Shown: positions 1 through 5,325 of the stretch, piece after piece | Layout of the letters: each line of letters starts with the position of its first letter | Position numbering within the stretch: the first letter of the stretch is position 1 | NCBI GenBank assembly: GCA_034435035.1 | Contig: DAOTXW010000106.1 | Coordinates: 1 to 5,699, forward strand | Direction: 5' to 3' | Length of the DNA: 5,699 nucleotides | Source of the DNA: JAHEME01 sp034435035 | Lineage (GTDB): Bacteria > Chloroflexota > Anaerolineae > Aggregatilineales > UBA3940 | Program-made: the position numbers and the translations under genes | Notes under the pieces: generated by a model | Database searches by the model: none | The model's input: only the letters and a program-made list of their open reading frames with translations | Told to the model about the DNA's origin: nothing

Positions 1-988
1 GGGCCGGCGGCGGCGCGGGAGGCGCGCCGGCCATGCCGTGCGCCGGCGTCGGCGGCGGGAGCTGCCCGTAGACCGGCTCGGTGTTCCACTCGCCGGAGAG
101 CGCCGCCGATTCCTCGATGACGGTGCGCTGGAGCGCGGCGGCCTTATAGGTGGCGGCGCGGCCCGCGCCCAGCTCGATCTTCAGCCGGCGGGCCAGCTCG
201 CCCGCGCTGGCGAAGCGGCTGGCGGGGTCCTTGGCCATGGCCTGCGCGATCACGGCGGTGACGCCCGCCGGCACGTCGGCGCGGCGCAGGCGCACGTCGG
301 GCACCGGCTGGTGCAGGTGCGCGCCGATCACCTGGGCCGTATCCCCGGCGAAGGGCAGCTCGCCGGCCAGCAGCTGGTAGAGCGTCACCCCCAGCGCGTA
401 GATATCCACCGCCGGGGTGAGCGTCTCCTTGCGGAACATCTCCGGGGCCATGTAGGCCAGCGTGCCGATGATGCGGTCGCCGGTGAGCTGGAGCGAATCC
501 TCGCGGATCTTGGCGATGCCGAAGTCGGCCAGGTGGGCGTTGCCGTGCTTATCGAGCAGCACATTGGACGGCTTGAAGTCGCGGTGGATGACGCCTTCAT
601 GGTGGGCGTGGTCGAGGCCCTCGGCGATCTGCTCGATCAGCCGGGCGACCTCGTCCAGTGTGAGCGGGCGGTCGCGGTCGCGCAGGCGGTCGGAGAGCGT
701 GCCGCCGGGCATGTAGGCCATCACGATGTAGGGCCGGCCCTCGAACTCGCCGTAATCATAGACGGGCAGGATGCGGGGATGCTCCAGCCGGGCGATCAGC
801 TCGACCTCGCGCTGGAAGCGCTGGAGGAAGGTGGCATCCCCCAGAAACTGAGAGGTCATGACCTTGACGGCGACGTTGCGGCGGATGCTGGCCTGACGGG
901 CGCGGTAGACGACCGCCATGCCGCCCTCGGCGATGCGCTCGATGATCTCGTACTGGCCGACGTGGCGGCCCACCAGGCTGTCGATCAT
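1..988 (-). CDS. Bacterial Ser/Thr protein kinase (Pkn/Hanks type), 3' end cut by window edge
   Basis: This is a eukaryotic-like protein kinase that would phosphorylate Ser/Thr on partner proteins. The 329 codons visible contain a complete catalytic domain, about residues 13-273. Visible motifs are the glycine-rich loop IAEGGMAVVY (19-28), VAVK with Lys42, Glu61 of helix C, the catalytic loop HRDFKPSN (135-142), DFG (155-157), GT then APE (181-183), DIYALGV (195-201), and Arg258 in DPASRF. All catalytic residues are present. The loop has Phe where Leu is usual (HRDLKP). After residue 275 the chain becomes a Pro/Ala-rich linker, PPPTPAHG onward, and runs off the window. In this family a membrane helix and an extracellular sensor often follow, but neither is visible here. 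The ATG at 988 is preceded by AGGAG five bases upstream. It is co-oriented with, and 193 bp downstream of, the propeller lipoprotein gene, and has its own -10. The kinase assignment is firm; its substrate and signal are unknown. Confidence 0.95.
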   Translation of the reverse strand, partial: MIDSLVGRHVGQYEIIERIAEGGMAVVYRARQASIRRNVAVKVMTSQFLGDATFLQRFQREVELIARLEHPRILPVYDYGEFEGRPYIVMAYMPGGTLSDRLRDRDRPLTLDEVARLIEQIAEGLDHAHHEGVIHRDFKPSNVLLDKHGNAHLADFGIAKIREDSLQLTGDRIIGTLAYMAPEMFRKETLTPAVDIYALGVTLYQLLAGELPFAGDTAQVIGAHLHQPVPDVRLRRADVPAGVTAVIAQAMAKDPASRFASAGELARRLKIELGAGRAATYKAAALQRTVIEESAALSGEWNTEPVYGQLPPPTPAHGMAGAPPAPPPA

Positions 989-1043
989 GGCCTCTCCTGC
1001 GCATGCGGCGCACGCCCGTGCGGCGCGCCGGGGTCCATTGGAT

Positions 1044-1049
1044 AGTATA
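1044..1049 (-). promoter_or_regulatory. Probable -10 element of the kinase gene
   Basis: TATACT reads on the minus strand within GCTATACTATCC, 55 bp before the kinase ATG, and is the only AT-rich hexamer in this GC-rich gap. The sequence 17 bp further upstream is GC-rich and does not resemble a -35 box. If real, the promoter would depend on the -10 or on an activator. The same CTATACT heptamer occurs upstream of two other genes in the window. Confidence 0.5.
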
Positions 1050-1141
1050 GCGCGGCGCGGAGATGCGCGCCGGGGGTGCAGGGCCATCGAGTCCGTGAAG
1101 CGGCAGACGGAGCGCCCGGCAGCCGGGGCGACAAACGCCGC

Positions 1142-1179
1142 GCCGGGGATGAGCGCGCACAGGGATGCGACTCCCCGGC
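1142..1179 (-). terminator. Inverted repeat just after the propeller lipoprotein gene
   Basis: Perfect 8-bp arms, GCCGGGGA at 1142-1149 and TCCCCGGC at 1172-1179, flank a 22-nt spacer. They begin 2 bp after the stop codon of the minus-strand lipoprotein gene. The GC-rich stem and its position fit a transcript-end hairpin. There is no U-tract after it and the loop is long, so it may instead stabilise the 3' end or be chance in such GC-rich DNA. Confidence 0.3.
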
Positions 1180-1181
1180 CC

Positions 1182-2819
1182 CTACCCGTCAATCGCGAGG
1201 CGCTCCACCTGGCCGCCGGTCGGGATCACCGCGTCCACCGCGTAATTCAGCCAGTTCACCACCGAGACGATCCCCTCCGTCTGGCCGCTGACCCACACCG
1301 CGCCGCCTCCCACGGCGATCCCGGTGGGGTAGCTGCCCACTTCGATCACCTCCAGCGTCGCGCCGGGGGTGTTCGCGTCGAACAGCGCCACCGTCCGCAG
1401 GCCGCCCGCCACCCACACCCCGCCTGCCCCCACGTCCAGATCGGTGGCGTTCTGGGCCGGGTAGCGCGTCGCGGTGACCTCCCCGCTGGCCGGGTCGATG
1501 CGGGCGATGGAGCCGATGCCCGGCTGCAGCACCCAGAGGTAATCCCGCCCGTAGTCGATCTCGGTCGGATCGCCCTCCAGCGGCACGATCGTGCTGACCG
1601 TGTTGGTGGCCGGGTCGATGCGCAGGACGCGGTTCTGCTCCTTCTGGGTCACCCAGACCGCATCGGGGGTGATGGCGAGCGCGGTGGCCGGCTCCGGGCT
1701 GATCGTGGCGGCGTCCAGCGTGGCCGGGTTGATGCGCACGATCCCGCTTTCGCCGGCGGCCCAGATCGCGCCGTGGCCGAACTCCACGCGCCAGACCCGG
1801 CCCGCCAGCGGCATGCTGGCCGTGATGGCGTTCGCCGCCGGGTCGATGCGCGACAGGCGGCTGCTGGCCGGATCCAGCACCTCGGTGACCCACACGCTGC
1901 CGCCGCCGACGGCGACATCCGAGGGGTACACGCCGACTTCCACGCGGGCGACCACCTCGCGGGTGGCCGGGTCGATGCGCAGCAGCAGGCTGCGGGCCAC
2001 ATCGGTGACCCAGACGGCGGGCGGGCCGGCGGGCTGCGCCTCCGGGGTGGGGCTGGCCGCCAGCGGCGTCGGGGTGGCCGACTCGCCGGGCAGGACGGTG
2101 AAGGCGGCGGGCAGCCGGCCCAGCGCCGCCAGGGTCAGTTCGCGGGCCGCGGCGCGGGCCTCGGCCTCCGGCAGGCCGGTGAGGGTCACGGCGGCGTAGG
2201 ATTCGCCCTGCAGGGCCAGCACCTGACCCAGCGAGGCGGACTCGTACCACAGCCAGTACGCCTCGGAGCCGACGCCCGGCTCCGGCGTGACCGTGTAGCC
2301 CACCCGCTCATAATAGGGCAGGGCCTGCGCCAGCAGGGCGCTGAGCGTCAGCTGCGGCAGCTGCTCGTTGAGGGCCTCGAAGGTCTGCTGGGCCGCCGGG
2401 TCGCCGCTGAAGGCCATGATCACGCCCACGCCGACCAGCAGCAGGGCTTTGGCCTCACCGTCATAGGCCGCCGCAAAAGTCAGCGTGCGGGGCGTCCCGG
2501 GCGGGGGGGTCAGCGGGCTGTAGGCGCAGACCCCGGAATCCAGGTTGGGCTGGGCCTGAGCCGGCCCGCCGAGCACGGCCTCGACCTCCGCCGGGGTCAG
2601 CACGGCGCACAGGTCGAGCAGGGCCGGCGGTCCGGCCTCGACGGGCGGCGGGGGCGTCGGCGAAGGCGGCGGGGTGACGGTCGGCTCCGGCGCGGTGGGC
2701 AGCAGGAACAGGGTAGGCGTCGGCGCGGACGCTCCGGGCAGGGGCGCGGCGCAGGCCAGGGCTGCCAGCAGCAGGGGCAGGGCGGCGATCAGGGGCGCGG
2801 GAAAGCGGTGCGGGTTCAC
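1182..2819 (-). CDS. Exported lipoprotein: DUF3558-like domain fused to a seven-bladed Vgb/NHL-type beta-propeller
   Basis: This 545-aa protein is likely anchored outside the cytoplasmic membrane. Residues 1-23 form a signal peptide, with a hydrophobic stretch PLIAALPLLLAALAC and Cys23 in an imperfect lipobox (AALAC). Residues 30-65 are a Thr/Pro linker. Residues 66-240 are a globular domain opening with LCAVLTPAEVEAVLGG and holding Cys71 and Cys98, a probable disulfide pair. That pattern resembles DUF3558-type lipoprotein domains, which is a tentative call. A second Pro/Thr linker (246-267) leads into a beta-propeller at 268-545. The propeller shows seven VWV/IWA/LWV strands with Trp at 270, 310, 353, 389, 429, 469 and 509, spaced 36-43 residues, and recurrent RIDPAT turns. 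It resembles virginiamycin B lyase-like and YVTN-type propellers, but nothing shows lyase activity, so a binding or sensing role is the safer inference. The GTG start at 2819 is chosen over the ATG at 2858 because GAGGAGG lies five bases upstream and the signal peptide then begins normally. The ligand is unknown. Confidence 0.85.
   Translation of the reverse strand: MNPHRFPAPLIAALPLLLAALACAAPLPGASAPTPTLFLLPTAPEPTVTPPPSPTPPPPVEAGPPALLDLCAVLTPAEVEAVLGGPAQAQPNLDSGVCAYSPLTPPPGTPRTLTFAAAYDGEAKALLLVGVGVIMAFSGDPAAQQTFEALNEQLPQLTLSALLAQALPYYERVGYTVTPEPGVGSEAYWLWYESASLGQVLALQGESYAAVTLTGLPEAEARAAARELTLAALGRLPAAFTVLPGESATPTPLAASPTPEAQPAGPPAVWVTDVARSLLLRIDPATREVVARVEVGVYPSDVAVGGGSVWVTEVLDPASSRLSRIDPAANAITASMPLAGRVWRVEFGHGAIWAAGESGIVRINPATLDAATISPEPATALAITPDAVWVTQKEQNRVLRIDPATNTVSTIVPLEGDPTEIDYGRDYLWVLQPGIGSIARIDPASGEVTATRYPAQNATDLDVGAGGVWVAGGLRTVALFDANTPGATLEVIEVGSYPTGIAVGGGAVWVSGQTEGIVSVVNWLNYAVDAVIPTGGQVERLAIDG
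1488..1979 (-). repeat. Five copies of a 15-bp motif encoding propeller turns
   Basis: GGCCGGGTCGATGCG, or a variant with one or two changes, starts at 1488, 1608, 1722, 1836 and 1965, at intervals of 114-129 bp. On the coding strand it encodes the R-I-D/N-P-A turn of successive propeller blades. The near-identity at DNA level points to blade duplication or to gene conversion within the gene. It is an internal coding repeat, not a mobile or CRISPR repeat. Confidence 0.8.
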
Positions 2820-2976
2820 GGGTTCCTCCTCACAGGCAGACGGGCATTGATTCCTCATGGTAGCACAGGATGCGCCGCGCCGCCCGGCGGGCCGGGGTCG
2901 TCGGCGGTTAACTGTCGGGTGCGGGCGGTATCGGCCAACAGGTCTTCTCCTCAGCGGGTGGCGAAAAGATACGTCG

Positions 2977-2982
2977 AGTATA
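2977..2982 (-). promoter_or_regulatory. Probable -10 element of the propeller lipoprotein gene
   Basis: TATACT reads on the minus strand in CCACTATACTCGAC. It would give a leader of about 150 nt before the GTG at 2819. The matching -35 is weak (TTTCCC with a 17-bp spacer). A closer alternative is TACCAT at 2862-2857, which matches the consensus at four of six positions and would give a leader of about 30 nt. Which of the two is used cannot be decided from sequence. Confidence 0.4.
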
Positions 2983-3007
2983 GTGGCACCGCGGGGAATG
3001 GGAAATC

Positions 3008-3036
3008 TGGACGCGGGCCGGCTGGCAGGATATAGT
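3008..3036 (+). promoter_or_regulatory. Sigma70-type promoter of the STAS-like gene
   Basis: A -35 box TGGACG at 3008-3013, four of six matching TTGACA, is followed by a 17-bp spacer and a -10 box TATAGT at 3031-3036. The expected transcription start leaves a leader of about 30 nt before the ATG at 3075. It is divergent from the candidate lipoprotein promoter; the two -10 boxes lie about 50 bp apart in the same intergenic region. Confidence 0.5.
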
Positions 3037-3074
3037 CTGAACGTCCTGCTGCTCACCTGTGGAGGGGAAAAGGC

Positions 3075-3485
3075 ATGGGAACAGGCTACCGGATCACCCG
3101 CCTTGACGATCCGCCCGCGCTGGTGGTCAGGTTCGTCCTGCCGCCGCGGCTGGATATCGAGCGTCTGTTCGACGAGGTCGCCGCCGAGATCGATGCGGAG
3201 CTGGCGAACGCGGAGGGGCGGCTGTACCGCATCAACGACCTGTCGCTGTTCGACCACGTGCCGATCTTCAGCCTGGTGGTGCGCGGGCTGGCCCACGAGG
3301 TCCAGCGGCGGCCCGGCTCCAGCTCCGATCCGCGGCTGATCCCGGTGTTCGTGGGGGCGGGCCGGGATGCGCGGCTGATCGTGGATGCGCTCAAGCAGGA
3401 GCAGTACGGGAGCTGGGACGTGCCGCTGTACCCCACGCTGGAGGAGGCGCTGGCGGCGCTGCGGGAACAGGGGCCGCCGGGGTAG
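3075..3485 (+). CDS. Small STAS/SpoIIAA-like protein, function unknown
   Basis: This 136-aa soluble protein has no signal peptide or membrane segment. The predicted order of elements suggests an alternating alpha/beta fold: strand ALVVRFVL (15-22), helix LDIERLFDEVAAEIDAEL (26-43), strand RLYRINDLS (49-57), helix SLVVRGLAHEV (66-76), strand LIPVFVGAG (88-96), helix RLIVDALKQEQ (100-110), strand VPLYP, and the C-terminal helix LEEALAALREQ. This resembles STAS/SpoIIAA-like single-domain proteins, in which a strand-helix core ends with a short 'LEEALA' helix. The call is by eye only. No clear phosphorylatable Ser motif of an anti-sigma antagonist could be pinned down. The ATG start has GGAGG nine bases upstream and a promoter at 3008-3036. 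It is probably monocistronic, since a hairpin covers its stop codon and the next gene has its own promoter. Confidence 0.8.
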   Translation: MGTGYRITRLDDPPALVVRFVLPPRLDIERLFDEVAAEIDAELANAEGRLYRINDLSLFDHVPIFSLVVRGLAHEVQRRPGSSSDPRLIPVFVGAGRDARLIVDALKQEQYGSWDVPLYPTLEEALAALREQGPPG

Positions 3486-3494
3486 ACCGGCGGC
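3473..3494 (+). terminator. Hairpin spanning the stop codon of the STAS-like gene
   Basis: GCCGCCGG at 3473-3480 and CCGGCGGC at 3487-3494 form a perfect 8-bp stem around a 6-nt loop, GGTAGA, that contains the TAG stop. Only TT follows, so it is a poor intrinsic terminator by the classical rule. Its compactness and its place directly before the -35 of the next gene still suggest a boundary between transcription units. Confidence 0.4.
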
Positions 3495-3522
3495 TTGACC
3501 GTCTGCCGGCTCCCGCTATACT
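3495..3522 (+). promoter_or_regulatory. Sigma70-type promoter of the four-helix membrane protein gene
   Basis: The -35 box TTGACC (3495-3500) matches consensus at five of six positions. A 16-bp spacer follows, then the -10 box TATACT (3517-3522), also five of six. This is the best complete promoter in the window. The leader to the GTG start at 3565 would be about 35 nt and carries the AAGGAGG ribosome site at 3551-3557. Confidence 0.7.
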
Positions 3523-3564
3523 GGTGCCTCTGCCCGGATCGCCGATTGGCAAGGAGGCTTCGTC

Positions 3565-4401
3565 GTGCCGCGAATCAACAAGGCTGCCCGCCTGCTTTAC
3601 CTGCCGCCGGTCGCGGCGGCCATTCCCTTCATCCTGACGGCGGCGGTCACCGCCGCATCGCTGGCGACGGGGACGGCCACGCCCGCGCAGGCGTCGCTGC
3701 CCTTCCTGGCCATGAGCGCGCTGTCCATCAGCATCCTGCTGCTGCTGGGCGTGCCCATCGGCCTGCTGGTTGTGCTGGAGAACGCCGCCATCAGCCGCCT
3801 GATCGACGGCGGGGCCTGGGCGCGCTGGCCGCAGTACCGCGACCTGGCGGGCTGGCGGGCCTATGCGGAGCGCCGCCACCGCGAGGATCGGGAGGCCGTC
3901 CGCTTCTCCTGGCTGCCGGTCATCGTGGTCACGGTGATGCTGGGCCTGGCGGTGGGGGTGCCGGCGCTCAGCGGGGCCTTCCGGGGCGCCAGCGGCTCGA
4001 CCTTCGTCCTGCTGGGCGCGGGGCTGGGCGCGTTCTACGTGATACTGGTCGGCGGGGTGGTGGTGAGCGGCGTGCTGGGGCGGGCCGCAGCCGAAGCGGC
4101 TTACCGCCGCCGGCTGGCCGCGCCGATCCCGTCCGTCTATATCGGCCCGGGCGGGCTGTACGACGAGGACGCCGGCTACACGGCCTTCCGCGGGCTGGGC
4201 ACCCGGCTGGTGGGCGTCGAATACCGGGATGGCAGCCCGGCTACGCTCAATTTCCGGCTGATCGTGCATTACAGCACGGGCCGGCAGCAGCTTCCCCAGC
4301 GCATGGACGTGACCGTGCCGGTGCGGGTGCTGGCCGATTACCGGGAGGAAGCCCGCGCCCTGGCTGAGCGCTTCCACCGCGAAGGGCTGATCCGGACGTA
4401 G
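3565..4401 (+). CDS. Integral membrane protein with four helices and a soluble C-terminal domain, unknown function
   Basis: This 278-aa protein is not recognised. Hydrophobic segments lie at about 11-33, 45-71, 115-135 and 146-171. The short N-terminus (PRINKAAR), the loop at 85-113 that is rich in Arg and His, and the stretch after helix 4 (AYRRR) are all basic. By the positive-inside rule both ends and the long central loop face the cytoplasm. The last 90 residues are soluble: VYIGPGGLYDEDAGYTAF (191-208), a beta-rich part with LNFRLIVHYSTG, then VTVPVR and an amphipathic helix EEARALAERFHREG. This strand-rich domain ending in one helix looks like a PH-like or YcxB-type appendage, an inference only. 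The GTG start is set by AAGGAGG seven bases upstream. It has its own promoter and shares its strand with the STAS-like gene before it and the VOC genes after it. Confidence 0.85.
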   Translation: MPRINKAARLLYLPPVAAAIPFILTAAVTAASLATGTATPAQASLPFLAMSALSISILLLLGVPIGLLVVLENAAISRLIDGGAWARWPQYRDLAGWRAYAERRHREDREAVRFSWLPVIVVTVMLGLAVGVPALSGAFRGASGSTFVLLGAGLGAFYVILVGGVVVSGVLGRAAAEAAYRRRLAAPIPSVYIGPGGLYDEDAGYTAFRGLGTRLVGVEYRDGSPATLNFRLIVHYSTGRQQLPQRMDVTVPVRVLADYREEARALAERFHREGLIRT

Positions 4402-4432
4402 CCCGGCAGCGGGGCCGCCCGCCGGCGGATCG

Positions 4433-4461
4433 TTGCAGCCGGCAGCGCCCGGCGCGATAAT
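4433..4461 (+). promoter_or_regulatory. Probable promoter of the VOC gene pair
   Basis: TTGCAG (4433-4438), a 17-bp spacer, then GATAAT (4456-4461), which matches TATAAT at five of six positions. The leader would be about 30 nt to the TTG start at 4497. The -35 box keeps only the TTG core. No hairpin convincing enough to end transcription of the preceding membrane protein gene was seen, so read-through is possible. Confidence 0.5.
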
Positions 4462-4496
4462 TGCGGGCTGGCCGCGGCGCGGCCCGGGAGAGGCCG

Positions 4497-4853
4497 TTGA
4501 GAAAGTACCCGATTGTGCATATCGAGCTGTCCGTCGCCGACCGCGAGGCCGCCGCGGCGTTCTACCGCGACCTGTTCGGCTGGAGCTTCAGCCATTACCC
4601 CGACCAGCGGTATACGACCTTCGAGGCCGGCGAGATCAGCGGCATGCTCAATGCCGACCCCGATGCGCTCGGCGAGCCGGGCTCCGTGCTGATCTACGTG
4701 GGCAGCCACGACGTGGCCGCCGATCTGGCTCACGCCGAGGCGCTGGGAGCGGAAGTCATCGTCCCGCGCGTGCCCATCCCCGGCGTCGGCTGGCTGGGCG
4801 TCTTTGCCGACCCCGCCGGCAACCTGATCGGCCTGCTGAATCTGCAAACATGA
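4497..4853 (+). CDS. VOC superfamily (glyoxalase/bleomycin-resistance fold) protein, first of a tandem pair
   Basis: This 118-aa single VOC protein has two beta-alpha-beta-beta-beta halves. The first runs PIVHIELSVADREAAAAFY then DLFGW (5-29), and the second runs VLIYVGSHDVAADLAHAEALGAEV (64-87), ending in GVGWLGVFADPAGNLIGLLN (96-115). It resembles the group of 'predicted enzymes related to lactoylglutathione lyase' (COG3324-like). His8 sits at the usual first metal-ligand position. The last ligand position, usually Glu or Gln after the GN..GL motif, appears to be Asn115, so metal binding and enzyme activity are uncertain. The TTG at 4497 is the preferred start: GGGAG lies six bases upstream, and the protein then aligns end to end with the next gene. 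An in-frame TTG at 4461 overlaps the -10 box. The gene is cotranscribed with the second VOC gene, whose start follows 16 bp after this stop. Confidence 0.9.
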   Translation: MRKYPIVHIELSVADREAAAAFYRDLFGWSFSHYPDQRYTTFEAGEISGMLNADPDALGEPGSVLIYVGSHDVAADLAHAEALGAEVIVPRVPIPGVGWLGVFADPAGNLIGLLNLQT

Positions 4854-4873
4854 CCCCGCCGAGACCCCGATGA
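4850..4873 (+). other. Seven-codon minicistron bridging the two VOC genes
   Basis: An ATG at 4850 overlaps the TGA of the first VOC gene as ATGA (4850-4853). Its frame reads MTPPRPR and stops at TGA 4871-4873, which overlaps the ATG of the second VOC gene in another ATGA (4870-4873). The second VOC start has no good Shine-Dalgarno site, only CGAGACC. Terminating ribosomes could therefore reach it by stop-start handover. The short length means this may be chance. Confidence 0.3.
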
Positions 4874-5265
4874 CCCTCCACAAACACCCGATCGTGCGGA
4901 TCGACATCCCCGGCGCGGACCGGGAGGCGCTGGCCCGCTTCTACCATGACCTGTTCGGCTGGCGGATCGAGCTGCCGGGCACCCCGTCCCCGCCTGCCGC
5001 GCCGCCGGGCGTCGTCCCGCTGGGGACCGGCAACATCCCCGGCGGCATCGCGGCCATCGATGGGCGGCGCCACCGGGGCGGCGACGTGATCGTGTACGTC
5101 GCCAGCGAGGATGTGGACGCGGACCTCAAACAGGCCGTCGCGCTGGGCGCCTCGGTGCTGGTGGGCAGGTCCGAGGCGCCGGGGGTGGCGCAGTTCGCCA
5201 TCTTCACGGATCCATCGGGCTGCCGGATCGGCCTGTGGAAGAGCCTGCGCCCGCCGGGGGAGTGA
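4870..5265 (+). CDS. VOC superfamily protein, second of a tandem pair
   Basis: This 131-aa paralogue of the preceding gene is a single VOC protein. Its first half matches closely: over 28 aligned residues around the ADREA..FY.DLFGW core, 18 are identical. The second half has VIVYVASEDVDADLKQAVALGA (73-94) and ends with TDPSGCRIGLWKSL (113-126). The first ligand position is Arg10 rather than His, and the last is Lys124 rather than Glu or Gln, so it almost certainly does not hold a metal in the glyoxalase manner. A Pro-rich insertion, PGTPSPPAAPPG (36-47), lengthens the segment after the first helix and is absent from the first copy. A ligand-binding or other non-metal role is an inference; the substrate is unknown. 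The ATG at 4870 has a poor ribosome site and probably depends on translation of the upstream gene. No clear terminator follows. Confidence 0.9.
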   Translation: MTLHKHPIVRIDIPGADREALARFYHDLFGWRIELPGTPSPPAAPPGVVPLGTGNIPGGIAAIDGRRHRGGDVIVYVASEDVDADLKQAVALGASVLVGRSEAPGVAQFAIFTDPSGCRIGLWKSLRPPGE

Positions 5266-5312
5266 GCGGCCGGACGCCTGCCGGTGCGATAGCATTCACC
5301 CCGCCCATCTGC

Positions 5313-5318
5313 TATCAT
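5313..5318 (+). promoter_or_regulatory. -10 element next to the start codon, probable leaderless transcript
   Basis: TATCAT, five of six matching consensus, lies in TGCTATCATCGGGG and ends only 7 bp before the ATG at 5326. With the usual 6-8 bp from the -10 box to the start of transcription, the mRNA would begin at or within a base or two of the ATG. No purine-rich ribosome site could fit in such a leader. The -35 region (TAGCAT, 17-bp spacer) is weak. Confidence 0.5.
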
Positions 5319-5325
5319 CGGGGCC

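Noticed and set aside
38..1045. 335-aa open frame on the plus strand opposite the kinase
   Set aside because: The antisense frame encodes a complete kinase catalytic domain with all motifs, so this frame is a shadow.
1488..1979. Regularly spaced 15-bp repeats as a CRISPR array or transposon footprint
   Set aside because: They are in frame, encode the propeller turn motif, and the spacing equals one blade. Spacers of about 100 bp and the short unit do not fit CRISPR.
2856..2858. ATG at 2858 as the start of the lipoprotein
   Set aside because: It adds 13 residues, including a Cys and an acidic EEEP stretch, before the signal peptide, and those codons contain the strong GAGGAGG site serving the GTG at 2819.
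918..3035. 705-aa open frame on the plus strand opposite the lipoprotein gene
   Set aside because: It is rich in Arg, Gly, His and Gln with no recognisable domain, runs antisense to the propeller gene with its clear repeats and signal peptide, and has no ribosome site. High GC makes such long shadows common.
3075..3485. STAS-like protein plus kinase as an anti-sigma partner-switching module
   Set aside because: The visible kinase is a Hanks-type Ser/Thr kinase, not an RsbW-like GHKL anti-sigma kinase. No sigma factor is present and the two genes are on different strands and separated by the lipoprotein gene.
3391..4377. 328-aa minus-strand frame opposite the membrane protein gene
   Set aside because: It is low in complexity (Gln, His, Arg, Ala) and opposes a gene with promoter, ribosome site and coherent membrane topology.
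4402..4445. Hairpin after the membrane protein gene as a terminator
   Set aside because: Only short 5-bp GC arms can be paired (CCGCC/GGCGG and GCCGG/CCGGC) with no U-tract, which is expected by chance at this base composition.
4338..5295. Minus-strand frames opposite the VOC genes
   Set aside because: Both VOC proteins are recognisable on the plus strand; the opposite frames show no domain and no promoter.
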